Below, one piece after another: positions 28,103-36,432 of a stretch of DNA of 63,460 nucleotides (its first letter is position 1; every line of letters begins with the position of its first letter). A program made the position numbers and the translations under genes. The notes under the pieces were generated by a model that made no database searches, had not been told where the DNA came from, and saw nothing but the letters and a program-made list of their open reading frames with translations. Origin of the DNA: Paraburkholderia nodosa (GTDB taxonomy: Bacteria; Pseudomonadota; Gammaproteobacteria; Burkholderiales; Burkholderiaceae); contig NZ_MCNV01000038.1 of NCBI RefSeq assembly GCF_001718195.1, forward strand, positions 1 through 63,460. Reading direction: 5' to 3'.

Positions 28103-28174
28103 GCCGAGCCATTGATCGAGGGTTCCTCAACACAACAGCCCGGCGTCGAAATTATTCCGCGCCGGCCTTGGCGC

Positions 28175-29107
28175 TTATCCGTTATGCGGCGGTACGGCTT
28201 CCTGCGCCTCGCTGAATAGCGCGGCCGTATCGAGGTTGGAGATGCGCTTGCCGAGCGCGGCGAGATCGACATCGCCCGGCTGGCCTATGAGCGCGTAAGT
28301 CAGCTCGTTCTGCCGCCATGTGGTGACGCCCATCGAATCGACGGTGCGCGAGGCGACCGCTTCGTCCGGGCGCGCGTCCTTCATCACGCACAACGCGATG
28401 GGCGGCCCGCTGCGCGGCAGATAAACGATCTGCACGAGCGGCTTGTCGTGAAAGCGCAGGCGCTGCACCGACTTGAAGGTGAGCCCTGCGCTGCTCAGGT
28501 CGGGCACGCGCAGCGCGAGACGGTCGTCGCGGCGGATGTCGTTGACGACCCTGGCGGCGAGCGCCGGATCGTCCTGCCGGTAGGCGACGGTCTCCCGCGT
28601 ATAGAGCTTCTGGTAGCCGACCGCCGCCTTCACCCACGGCGACAGGTCCGATGCGCTCGCGAGTTGCGAGGCGCCGGAGCCCTGGCCCGCAGGCCCGAAC
28701 AGCGCATCGAAGCGCACGAACTGGCCGGCCAGGAACGCGCCCGCCACGCAGGCCGCCGCGAGCCAGACCGGCACACGGCGCAGGCGCGATCTCACGGGCG
28801 CGGGGGGGTGTTGTTCCGCGGCTGGTATCGCCGCGTCGTTTGCGCTCGAAGACGGTTGCGCGGGTTGCCCGGTTTGTGCGGTTTGTGCGCGCACCCTATC
28901 CTCGATGGCAATGCGCAGCGATTCGGGCACGGGCGGCAGCGTTTGCTGAGCGAAGGCGCCGGCGAAATCGACCTGCGAGGTGCGCAGCAGCGTAACCTTC
29001 TTGCGCGCCTCGGCGGACTCGCGCAACTGCGCTTCGATCGCGGCGCGCTCGTCCGGCGACAGGCGGCCGTCCACATAGGCGAGTAACTGTGCGTCGTCGG
29101 CAATCAT
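28175..29107 (-). CDS. Anti-sigma factor, membrane anchored
   Basis: 310 residues. The N-terminal cytoplasmic part has the anti-sigma start DDAQLLAYVDGRLSPDERA and lacks the HxxxCxxC zinc motif. One transmembrane helix lies near 113-130 (VWLAAACVAGAFLAG). The periplasmic part (130-310) carries a conserved region (PWVKAAVGYQKLYTRETVA, QIVYLPRSGPPIALCVM) found in anti-sigma factors of catalase-linked ECF loci. Its start overlaps the sigma-factor stop by 4 bases (ATGA), which is the classic pairing. Confidence 0.88.
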   Translation of the reverse strand: MIADDAQLLAYVDGRLSPDERAAIEAQLRESAEARKKVTLLRTSQVDFAGAFAQQTLPPVPESLRIAIEDRVRAQTAQTGQPAQPSSSANDAAIPAAEQHPPAPVRSRLRRVPVWLAAACVAGAFLAGQFVRFDALFGPAGQGSGASQLASASDLSPWVKAAVGYQKLYTRETVAYRQDDPALAARVVNDIRRDDRLALRVPDLSSAGLTFKSVQRLRFHDKPLVQIVYLPRSGPPIALCVMKDARPDEAVASRTVDSMGVTTWRQNELTYALIGQPGDVDLAALGKRISNLDTAALFSEAQEAVPPHNG

Positions 29108-29649
29108 GCGAGTGAGTCCTTCTGCTGCGGGGCGGGCGGCGCCTTGGGCGCTGCACCGCTGAACATGGCGCCGACCGATTGCCGCGCTCGCGAGAGCCGG
29201 CTCATCACGGTGCCGATGGGTACCTTGAGCACGTCGGCGGCCTGCTGGTACGTCATGCCTTCGACCGCGACGAGCAGCATCACCACACGCTGGGCTTCGG
29301 GCAGGCGCTCGACTGCCTCGATGATCTGGCTGTGCATGAGTTGTGTTTCGGGGCCGTTATCGACGGGATCGGGGAGATTTTCGAGGAAATCGTCGTCCCA
29401 TTCGAAGCTCGCGCGCTTGCGCACGCTGCGGGCTCGAAGTTCGTTGATCCATGTGGAATGCATGATGGAGTACATCCAGCTCAGGGGAGCCGTGTCGGGT
29501 CGAAGCTGATGAGCGCGTTCGAGCCCGCGCAGGCAGGCGCGTTGCACGAGGTCTTCGGCGTCGTGCTGGTCCCCGGACAGGCGCAGCGCAAACGCCCACA
29601 GCCGCGGAATCATGGCGGGTAGCATGCCCGGTAAGTCTGTACCGCTCAT
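29104..29649 (-). CDS. ECF-type RNA polymerase sigma factor
   Basis: 181 residues. Region 2 (DAEDLVQRACLRGLERAHQ, PLSWMYSIMHSTWINELRAR) and region 4 (IEAVERLPEAQRVVMLLVAVEG, LKVPIGTVMSRLSRAR) are both clear. I choose the ATG at 29649, preceded by GGAG; a TTG 30 bases further upstream is the longest frame but a poorer start. Cotranscribed with the anti-sigma factor. The 182-base gap to the peroxidase gene upstream on the same strand should contain its promoter. Confidence 0.9.
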   Translation of the reverse strand: MSGTDLPGMLPAMIPRLWAFALRLSGDQHDAEDLVQRACLRGLERAHQLRPDTAPLSWMYSIMHSTWINELRARSVRKRASFEWDDDFLENLPDPVDNGPETQLMHSQIIEAVERLPEAQRVVMLLVAVEGMTYQQAADVLKVPIGTVMSRLSRARQSVGAMFSGAAPKAPPAPQQKDSLA

Positions 29650-29795
29650 CGAAGGGTTTTCTCCACGATCCCCGTTCAATCCGGACTGGCGTGCGCTGCG
29701 GTCGTGTGCGACCGTCTGGTCAAGGGCGCGCGGCTCGGGCCATTTTGGTGAACTAGAAACGAAACACCTGGCCGTTGGACTTTATTCCATGCTTT

Positions 29796-29824
29796 CGTTT
29801 GGGTTGCGTTTGGGTTGCGTTTGC
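29796..29824. repeat. 11-bp tandem repeat
   Basis: Unit CGTTTGGGTTG occurs twice in full (29796-29806 and 29807-29817) and once in part (29818-29823) just outside the 3' end of the peroxidase gene, in the gap before the sigma factor. Could be slippage debris or a protein-binding array in the sigma-factor promoter region. Confidence 0.6.
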
Positions 29825-29831
29825 GCCGCCT

Positions 29832-30905
29832 TCAGCGGGCTTTGACGCGGGCGTGCGCTTCTTCGCTCGTGCGGCGGTCGAACGACACCGCGTAAGCGGC
29901 CGCGCGCGCGGCGAGCAGCGGGTCGTCCGAGGGCGCAATGCCCACCGGCAGCACCGTTGGGTCGAAATTGATGTCGCGGCAGGGGCCGTCGATCTGCGAC
30001 TGTGCATGCTCGATGACGATGGTACCCGCATCGACGCGGTGCTGCTCGCGTTCGGCGGGCCAGGTCCGGGTGGCATCGTCCACCGGGTCGCCCGCGCCCG
30101 CGGGCGTCAGCATGAGGTGCCAGCGCACGGGAGCCGACTTCAATTGCACTTTCAGGTCGTGCGCGAGAAAGTCGGGGTCTCTCGCATTCGAGTTCCGGGT
30201 GTCCAGCGCCGCGTAAGGCGTATCGGGCACGACACTCCAGCGCACGAATCGCATGTTGCCGCTTGCGTCAGTGAAGCGAAACGCATCGATGCTGTAATAG
30301 CTCGCGTTATAGAACGCGGAGGACGGCGCATGCGCGGCGAGCCAGTCGCGCAGTGCGCGAGTTTCGGGGTGGCTCGCAAAGAACGCGTCGAGTCTCGCGG
30401 GGTCGGGACGGCCTGTGAGCGTGTCGTGCTCCATTGCCTCTTGCAGTTCGTAAACCGCTTGCGGCGTGCGCACCGCGAATACGGGCGCGGAATTCATGCC
30501 AGTGCGCCATTGCTCGCCGTCGCGCATCGCGAAGCGCAGCGCAAAGCTGCGCACGGTCGTGTCCGCGTCGTCTTCAGCAGGATTGCCGCCGGGCGCGGAG
30601 AAGCGGCCAATCAACGGCGTGCGTCCGCGCTCGAATACGCTCGCGCGAGAAAGCGCCGTGCCGTTGCCGTTGCTGTCGAAATAGCCGCTCACGCAGATGC
30701 CTTTCGCATGATTGCGGCGAAATCCGGGATGCTTGCCGGCTGTGCGTTCGAAGACGTCGATGAGCCGGTCAGGCGTGAGCGCGGCCTGAGCGCCGGGCCA
30801 GTGTATCCAGCCCGCGGTCCATGCGAACGCCGCGGCAAATGCCGCTAGCGTGAACGCAATGAATGCGTACCGGACAAGAAGTTGCGAAAGCGAAAGACGG
30901 GACAT
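29832..30905 (-). CDS. Catalase-family peroxidase, membrane anchored (SrpA-like)
   Basis: 357 residues, shorter than classical catalases and typical of the catalase-family peroxidase (SrpA/YfeX-independent) group. An N-terminal hydrophobic anchor (about 12-32) suggests a periplasmic or membrane location. The distal haem His is at 66 in RRNHAKGICVSGYF, followed by GRFSAPGGNP and an SFALRFAM segment with Asn138 in GMNSAPVF; the C-terminal RAAAYAVSFDRR probably supplies the haem-ligand Tyr. These enzymes are often genetically linked to ECF sigma/anti-sigma pairs, as here. Confidence 0.87.
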   Translation of the reverse strand: MSRLSLSQLLVRYAFIAFTLAAFAAAFAWTAGWIHWPGAQAALTPDRLIDVFERTAGKHPGFRRNHAKGICVSGYFDSNGNGTALSRASVFERGRTPLIGRFSAPGGNPAEDDADTTVRSFALRFAMRDGEQWRTGMNSAPVFAVRTPQAVYELQEAMEHDTLTGRPDPARLDAFFASHPETRALRDWLAAHAPSSAFYNASYYSIDAFRFTDASGNMRFVRWSVVPDTPYAALDTRNSNARDPDFLAHDLKVQLKSAPVRWHLMLTPAGAGDPVDDATRTWPAEREQHRVDAGTIVIEHAQSQIDGPCRDINFDPTVLPVGIAPSDDPLLAARAAAYAVSFDRRTSEEAHARVKAR

Positions 30906-31018
30906 AAATCAGCGCAGGGGCCTCATACAGCCGCTGATGCATCGAAAGGCCCTCTATGAATCTCGTGCGTTGCCGTCGTGCGGCGAGGCCATTATGGTAA
31001 TCCGCTTGCGGCTATTCA

Positions 31019-31258
31019 GTGTGCACTGAACGACGAAGGTATTCCTATGTATCGGGTGCCACGAAGGTCGCGCACCATCTGTTCGACTCGCTCGCGACTA
31101 CCAAAGACGCGGGCATGGGGATGGGGCTGTCGATCTGCAAGTCGATTGTCGAGGCGCACGGCGGACAGATCGAAGCGACTTCGCTGGAGGGGAAAGGGGC
31201 GTGCTTCCGGTTTTCGCTGCCTCGAGGCAGGGGCACGCGCGCTTGGACGCGGTGCTGA
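31019..31258 (+). pseudogene. Remnant of a sensor histidine kinase (HATPase C-terminus)
   Basis: The 79-codon frame encodes only the last ATP-binding boxes of a FixL-type histidine kinase: a degenerate F-box (LFDSLATTKDAG), the G2 box GMGMGLSICKSIVEAHGG and the final EGKGACFRFSLP. No phospho-acceptor His, N-box or sensor domain is present upstream in any frame, and the first about 20 residues do not look like kinase. It ends in front of two tRNA genes and is most likely a decay product of recombination or element loss. Confidence 0.75.
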
Positions 31259-31285
31259 TCGCAGGCGGATGGCCTGACTGGATGC

Positions 31286-31361
31286 TGGAGCGGGAGACGA
31301 GTCTCGAACTCGCGACCTCAACCTTGGCAAGGTTGCGCTCTACCAACTGAGCTACTCCCGC
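31286..31361 (-). tRNA. tRNA-Gly (GCC)
   Basis: 76 bases including an encoded CCA. The reverse strand folds into a full cloverleaf: acceptor GCGGGAG/CTCCCGC, D-loop AGTTGGTA, anticodon loop with GCC (TTGCCAA), T-arm GTTCGAGAC. Adjacent to tRNA-Asn with a 5-base spacer. Confidence 0.96.
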
Positions 31362-31366
31362 ATGTC

Positions 31367-31442
31367 TGGCTCCCCGACCTGGGCTCGAACCAGGGACCTA
31401 CGGATTAACAGTCCGGCGCTCTACCGACTGAGCTATCGGGGA
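31367..31442 (-). tRNA. tRNA-Asn (GTT)
   Basis: 76 bases including CCA. The reverse strand gives acceptor TCCCCGA/TCGGGGA, D-loop AGTCGGTA, anticodon loop CTGTTAA (GTT) and T-arm GTTCGAGCC. Transcribed first of the tRNA pair; its promoter should lie in 31443-31500. Confidence 0.96.
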
Positions 31443-31627
31443 ATCAAGGAGGCCGGATTGTACAGGAGATTTTTTGATCCTGCAGCTTTTTCCTGACAAA
31501 TCTCGATGAGGTGTTTTGGGGAAGATTTGTGGCTCCACCGCACAAGGCGAGTCTGGATCTACCCATGGGGCCACGGCTTGTCTATCGTAGGCGGCATCTC
31601 AACCCGAACCATCGAGGAAGCCAAACG

Positions 31628-32320
31628 ATGTCCCTTGCCGATGCCGTCAACGACCCTGCCGCCGACACCAGCGCAGCACCTTCGCCACGCACACGTGTGC
31701 GCCGGATCGCGCGGCGCGCGCACTATGATGCGGCGACGCTGCATGCGATTCTTGACGAAGCCTACGTCTGCCACGTCGCCTTCAGCGACGAGCACGGCGT
31801 GCATTGCATTCCCACCGCATGCTGGCGCGAAGGCGATCATCTCTATATTCACGGTTCGAACGGCAGCCGCATGCTGCGCCTGGCGGCCGAGGGCGCCGAG
31901 GTTTGCGTGACCGTCACGCATCTCGATGGACTCGTGCTCGCGCGCTCGGCGTTCAACCATTCGATGAACTATCGTTCCGCCGTGATTTACGGTGTGTTCG
32001 AGGTGGTGACGGAAGAGCACAAGGCTGCCGTGCTCGATGCCTTCATGGAGCACATCGCGCCGGGCCGCAGGCATGAAGTGCGAGCGGGCAATCGCAAGGA
32101 ACTGGCAGCGACCACGGTCATGCGCATTGCGCTCGCGGAGTCCGTGACGAAGATCCGCACGGGCGGCCCGAAGGACGACGAGGATGACATGGATCGCCCT
32201 GTCTGGGCAGGTGTGCTGCCGTTGACGCTCGCACCGTTGCCGCCCGTAGCCGATACCGCAACGCCGGAGCGCGAGGCTCCGGCTTACGTCAAGGCCTGGT
32301 CAAACCGGCAGGACGGCTGA
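31628..32320 (+). CDS. Pyridoxamine 5'-phosphate oxidase-like flavin-binding protein
   Basis: 230 residues. The split-barrel flavin-binding pattern is clear: HAILDEAYVCHVAFSDEHGV, PTACWREGDHLYIHGSNGSR, VCVTVTHLDGLVLARSAFNH and NYRSAVIYG. Members bind FMN or F420 or haem-related ligands; the substrate is not predictable, and this group (with the HSMNYRS motif) is often annotated as a flavin-nucleotide-binding protein. The ATG at 31628 is preceded by GAGGAAG; longer frames upstream are not used. Converges on the acetyltransferase gene with 16 bases between stops. Confidence 0.82.
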   Translation: MSLADAVNDPAADTSAAPSPRTRVRRIARRAHYDAATLHAILDEAYVCHVAFSDEHGVHCIPTACWREGDHLYIHGSNGSRMLRLAAEGAEVCVTVTHLDGLVLARSAFNHSMNYRSAVIYGVFEVVTEEHKAAVLDAFMEHIAPGRRHEVRAGNRKELAATTVMRIALAESVTKIRTGGPKDDEDDMDRPVWAGVLPLTLAPLPPVADTATPEREAPAYVKAWSNRQDG

Positions 32321-32336
32321 CCACGGATTGCGGCGT

Positions 32337-33548
32337 TCAGCGCGCCGACATGAGGGCGCGCAGCTTCGCGCGCAGCGGGTCGATGGCAAACTCGCGCGCT
32401 CTGCGCAATACGCGCCGAGCCTGCTCCGCGGCAAGAGGAAACTCAATGAGCCTGCCACGCCATGTGAGTACGACGAAATGCGATTCGTACCAGCTCTTAT
32501 GATTCGACCAACGCTCCTTGTAGCTCGAGAAGTATGGGCGGAAGTCGAAATCACGGCCGTTCGCGAGCGCCCATCGCGCCATGCTGTCGACCAGCAGGTT
32601 GCCGACGGAGCGGGCGGCATAGGCCTCGTCATACGTCGTGATGAAATACTCCAGCCTGCGCGGCCCGGTCAGATTGACGGATGCCGCAATGGGAATGCCG
32701 TCCAGTTTGACGAACGAGACCAGTGGAGTCGTAGCGAGATCGGTCCGCCCGGCGAGTTCGATGAAGAAGTCGCGCACGTCGTCGTTCATCAGATAAGGCG
32801 CGTCGAGGCCGCGAGATAACACCCAGTTGCGCTTCGTCGCAAAGAGCCATGTGAGGACCGTTCGGGCGTCTTCGACGTCCTTGCACCAGCCATATTCCAC
32901 CGCGCCGTCCTCCGAAAGCCGCCTTGCGAGACGTCGCAATGGGCGACGCAGCGAGTCGGGCCTCGTCGCGATGAAGGCGTCGAAGGTGGGGAATCGGGAC
33001 AGCTCCATGGAGTACCCGGACAGCAGGCGCCAGCGTTCCGGAAGCGCGCGTAAGACCCACGACAGAGGCGCACGCGAGAGCGCCTCGTGAAGGGGGCCAT
33101 TACATTCGACGAAGCGTATCTCCAGCACGTCGGCGTCGACGCTGCGCAACGCATCGACGGCGGCGTCATAGAAGCGCCCGTCGCCTCGATCGGATACGAG
33201 CGGGCCGCCATATTCCTCGTTGCTTCCGCAGCCGAGTGCGCGCGCGATCCGGCATGCGCCTTCGCGCGCAATGCACAACGGCCAGAGCGCGACGAGCGCG
33301 GCGCCGTCGTAGACGAGCGCGACATTGACCGCCGCGCCGCGCGCAAATGCCTTGGCGGCTGCAAGTTCGCAATAGGTAAACTCGAGTGTCGCCGGACACG
33401 TCGTGCAGACGGCCTCCCAGGAAGAGCGCAGTTTCAGGAAGTCCGCGTGGGTGTTGCATACGCGGATCTCGTGGCGAAGACTACCCGTGTTCGCGCGGGC
33501 GGTGACGTCGGGAAGGAAAGCAGTCTCGGTCGGTGAGTTTCGCATCAT
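32337..33548 (-). CDS. GNAT/FemAB-like acetyltransferase
   Basis: 403 residues. The C-terminal half fits the Acetyltransf_6 (BioF2/CelD-like) family: FPTFDAFIATRPDSLRRPLRR, DARTVLTWLFATKRNWV, PLVSFVKLDGIPIAASVNLT and AYAARSVGNLLVDSMARWAL, where an acetyl or aminoacyl group is moved to a sugar or cell-envelope acceptor in this family. The N-terminal part resembles the first GNAT half. Substrate unknown; exopolysaccharide or cellulose modification is common for relatives. Stands alone between convergent and divergent neighbours, with a 375-base upstream gap. Confidence 0.78.
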   Translation of the reverse strand: MMRNSPTETAFLPDVTARANTGSLRHEIRVCNTHADFLKLRSSWEAVCTTCPATLEFTYCELAAAKAFARGAAVNVALVYDGAALVALWPLCIAREGACRIARALGCGSNEEYGGPLVSDRGDGRFYDAAVDALRSVDADVLEIRFVECNGPLHEALSRAPLSWVLRALPERWRLLSGYSMELSRFPTFDAFIATRPDSLRRPLRRLARRLSEDGAVEYGWCKDVEDARTVLTWLFATKRNWVLSRGLDAPYLMNDDVRDFFIELAGRTDLATTPLVSFVKLDGIPIAASVNLTGPRRLEYFITTYDEAYAARSVGNLLVDSMARWALANGRDFDFRPYFSSYKERWSNHKSWYESHFVVLTWRGRLIEFPLAAEQARRVLRRAREFAIDPLRAKLRALMSAR

Positions 33549-33923
33549 GTTGTCCCGGTAGTCCGATTCAGTGGAGCGCCAATCTCACATTTTCCTTATC
33601 GCTATGGACTCCGAACGAGAGATACGTATGATCATCGGAGGCATATCCATATGATCCATCGAAATAACTCGCGCAGCGCGGGAAAGTATTCCGATTGCTT
33701 GAAATTGGCGGCGGACGACTAATGCGTGGTGCAATCGCGGTAAGAGGAATGTGGAAGTGCGGTAAAACGCACCGCACCATCGCATGAATTCGCCTGGCCT
33801 TCGGCATGAGTTGCCGCTCGATTAGTCGGTTGAATGATCAACCAGGTGGAGATCCGACCGACGACGAACGCGGGCGACTACCGAGCCCGCAAGATTTGAT
33901 TGCGGGTAGTCGCTCGGTCCCGG
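33549..33923. other. Gene-free gap with a strong hairpin
   Basis: No credible ORF in 375 bases. Next to the stop of the minus-strand membrane protein gene lies a perfect 9-bp dyad (33874-33882 with 33905-33913) and an alternative internal stem (33886-33892 with 33900-33906). No T-run follows on the minus strand, so it could be a processing or stabilising structure. The right-to-left promoter of the acetyltransferase should be near 33560-33650. Confidence 0.5.
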
Positions 33924-34343
33924 TCAGGCGATGGCGGACCAGAGCATGCTGGCGATTGCGACGAGGTAGAAGACAGCCGTGATGATTGCCGCCACGCGTA
34001 GCGGCCGGCCGACTGCCGAACTGCCGGTGATAATGACGAGGCTTATCCCGATGCCGATCAGGGCGAGCACGAAGAGTCGCGGCAGCAGGCTCCAGCCATC
34101 CAGCCCAACCTTGAAGATCGACCAGCCCAGGGCGGCGACGAACATGCCGAAATACCACCACAGTCCCGCCGAGCGGTTCCATAGCATGAGGATGCCAGCG
34201 CCGATCAGTGCAACGCCGGCGACGAAGTAATAAGGCGCGTGGCCCATCCAGGGTATCCACCCGCCCAGCACTGCGAAAGCCGCGCCGACGAGGATGATCC
34301 ATTCTGCGGTCTCGGCAGGAGACGTCCAGCGGCGGTAAGACAT
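33924..34343 (-). CDS. Small membrane protein resembling the glucose-dehydrogenase membrane anchor
   Basis: 139 residues with four to five hydrophobic helices and no soluble domain. It lines up by eye with the N-terminal membrane domain of the PQQ dehydrogenase at 58323: GGWIPWMGHAPYYFVAGVAL here against GGVWLMSLGGSPYYVVTGVL there, then GLWWYFGMFVAALGWSIFKV against FVLYAIVLIGTAIWGLWESG, and DGWSLLPRL against DFWALVPRS. In that enzyme the domain binds ubiquinone. The ATG at 34343 has a GGGGGA site; the much longer frame upstream has no such signal. Function as a separate subunit is inferred. Confidence 0.7.
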   Translation of the reverse strand: MSYRRWTSPAETAEWIILVGAAFAVLGGWIPWMGHAPYYFVAGVALIGAGILMLWNRSAGLWWYFGMFVAALGWSIFKVGLDGWSLLPRLFVLALIGIGISLVIITGSSAVGRPLRVAAIITAVFYLVAIASMLWSAIA

Positions 34344-34850
34344 AAAAGTCCCCCAAATGCAGACAAACCGGGATTTGCAGCGAGCCTTGCTGAGGACCGA
34401 AACTGACTCATCGACCCGCCGATGAAAAAGCTCAATGCAAAGTCCCACGTTGATGCTAAGCAGCCGATGTACCCAGGTCAAGGGTGATAACCCCATTAAG
34501 TTGTAAGAACCTGGGAACCTATTCGCATTCAATTTTCGCGCGCGAAATAAATGCATGTCGGCGGCATTGGCGATAGTCGACATTACCGCATCGAATGGAT
34601 TTTCCCGGCAAGAGTTGCAGTGCGAGGCCGCATGCAAGGAAGCATGCGTCAACATTACTTGCGGCAGGTGGTGCGGGTATGGCCATCGGATCGCTGTATC
34701 TCGGCGCTTATAGCGAGGCATAAGCGACAGTTGCAGCGTGCCGTTGGCCATATCGCCAGCAGCGCTTTCGATCTGAAAAAAACTTGGTTCGTTCGCACCC
34801 GTCATGCGGATAGGCTGCGTACCTCAACGAGAAAAGAAGGAAAACCGATA
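34344..34850. promoter_or_regulatory. 507-base intergenic region between divergent genes
   Basis: No supported gene. It must hold the divergent promoters for the small membrane protein and the solute-binding protein. One striking element is a perfect 14-bp palindrome TTTCGCG/CGCGAAA at 34534-34547, a possible operator. An open frame continues upstream from the solute-binding protein but has no ribosome site and would remove the signal peptide from the N-terminus. Confidence 0.4.
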
Positions 34851-35684
34851 ATGAAAAGCAGCATCTGGGGCGCGGTGCCAGGCGCACTGTTGACGGCACT
34901 TCTGGTCGTGGCATCGACTTCCGCGCATGCGGATCGTCTGGACGACATCAAGCGGGCGGGCGTGTTGCGCGTCGCTGCATTCGACAGCAATCCGCCGTTC
35001 GGTTTCGTCGATCCGAAAGACAATCAGATCGTTGGGCTCGACGTGGACTATGCGCGCGCCGTCGCAAAAAACCTGGGTGTGAAGCTCGAAGTTCAGCCCA
35101 CCAATCCCGCCAATCGCATTGCGTTTCTGAAGTCGGGAAAGGTCGATCTGGTATTCGCCAACTTTACGATTACCGACGATCGCAGGAAGGAAGTCGATTT
35201 CAGCACGCCATACTTCGCTTCGGGCACCCAGTTCATTGCGAAGAAGGGCGTGCTGAAGTCTTCGGAACAGCTCAACAGTCTGCGTATCGGCGCGGATAAA
35301 GGCACGACCAACGAACAGCAGGTGCGGGCGAAATTCCCGGGTGCAACCATCGTCGCGTACGATGACACACCTTTCGCTTTTGCCGCACTGCGTACGGGCA
35401 ACGTGCAAGCCATCACGCAGGACGGCCCGAAGCTCGTCGCGCTGCTGGCACGCGCGCCGGACAAGGCGGGCTATGAGATTTCCCCGTTCACGATCTCGAA
35501 CGACTACGAAGGCGTTGGCGTACCCAAAGGCGAGACGCGTCTGCTCGATGCGGTGAACAGCACGCTGACTCACCTGGAGAGCGACGGCGAGGCCGCGCAG
35601 ATTTACGACAAGTGGTTCGGCCCGAAGAGTGCGGCGCCGCTGCCCCGTCTCTTCAAGATCGGCGACCCGCAAAAGAACAGCTGA
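34851..35684 (+). CDS. Periplasmic amino-acid/polyamine-type ABC solute-binding protein
   Basis: 277 residues. Signal peptide through about residue 26 (TSAHA), then a family 3 solute-binding fold: LDDIKRAGVLRVAAFDSNPPFGFVD, GLDVDYARAVAKNLGVKLE, ANRIAFLKSGKVDLVFANFTIT, EVDFSTPYFASGTQFI. The ATG at 34851 has an AGAAGGA site 10 bases ahead. First gene of an operon with two permeases. The ligand is unknown; the neighbouring PuuB-like oxidase hints at an amine or amino acid. Confidence 0.88.
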   Translation: MKSSIWGAVPGALLTALLVVASTSAHADRLDDIKRAGVLRVAAFDSNPPFGFVDPKDNQIVGLDVDYARAVAKNLGVKLEVQPTNPANRIAFLKSGKVDLVFANFTITDDRRKEVDFSTPYFASGTQFIAKKGVLKSSEQLNSLRIGADKGTTNEQQVRAKFPGATIVAYDDTPFAFAALRTGNVQAITQDGPKLVALLARAPDKAGYEISPFTISNDYEGVGVPKGETRLLDAVNSTLTHLESDGEAAQIYDKWFGPKSAAPLPRLFKIGDPQKNS

Positions 35685-35700
35685 GCGCGGCGCCTGATTC

Positions 35701-36432
35701 ATGCATAACTGGCTTGACCCGAAGTATCTCGCGTGGCTCGAACAAGGTTTCTTCGTCACGCTGATGCTCTCTGCCTGCACGGCGTCGTGCGCGACGCCGC
35801 TGGGCTTTCTGCTCGCGGTTGCGCGCACGGCCCGCACTCGCGCGATTGCGCGCGCGGCGGCGCTCTACGTGTTCGTCTTCCGCAATTCTCCTCTGCTCGT
35901 TCAATTGCTGTTCTGGTATTTCGGTGTCGCGGCCGTGCTGCCGTCCGGCTGGATGAGCTGGCTTAACACGCCGCACCTGGCGACGTTTGGGCCGCTTACG
36001 CTGCGCTGGCCGAGTTTCGAACTGTTCGCCGGCTGGGTTGGATTGACCTGCTACACCACGGCGTTCATCGGCGAAGAGTTTCTGGCCGGCATGCGCGGCG
36101 TGAACCGCGCACAGTGGCAGGCGGCTGCGGCGCTTGGCATGCGCCGCTACGCGATCCTGCGCTACGTGATCCTGCCACAGGCGTTGCGCATTGCCACGCC
36201 GCCGCTCGCTGGCCAATACATGAACGTGATCAAAAATTCGTCGCTGACGATGGCGATAGGGGTGGGCGAGCTGTCATACATGTCGCGGCAGGTCGATACC
36301 GAAAGCTTCAGGACCTTTCAGGCATTCGGCACAGCGACCGTATTCTATGTGCTCGCCATCGCAGTTATCGAAGTCGCGCTGGTGCTCTGGCAGCGTGCCG
36401 GCCTGCACGGTTTGCAGCGAGGCCGTGCGTGA
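35701..36432 (+). CDS. Polar amino-acid ABC transporter permease
   Basis: 243 residues, about five membrane helices, HisM/GlnP family. Landmarks: YVFVFRNSPLLVQLLFWYF near the start and the EAA loop EEFLAGMRGVNRAQWQAAAALGM, which docks an ATPase. Its stop overlaps the next permease by 4 bases. Forms a heterodimer with the next gene product (inference from the paired organisation). Confidence 0.9.
   Translation: MHNWLDPKYLAWLEQGFFVTLMLSACTASCATPLGFLLAVARTARTRAIARAAALYVFVFRNSPLLVQLLFWYFGVAAVLPSGWMSWLNTPHLATFGPLTLRWPSFELFAGWVGLTCYTTAFIGEEFLAGMRGVNRAQWQAAAALGMRRYAILRYVILPQALRIATPPLAGQYMNVIKNSSLTMAIGVGELSYMSRQVDTESFRTFQAFGTATVFYVLAIAVIEVALVLWQRAGLHGLQRGRA

Noticed and set aside
33568..33807. 79-codon minus-strand frame between the acetyltransferase and membrane gene
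   Set aside because: No start signals and an unlikely residue mix; left as intergenic.
34551..34850. N-terminal extension of the solute-binding protein
   Set aside because: The frame is open but has no ribosome site, and the extension would bury a clear signal peptide.
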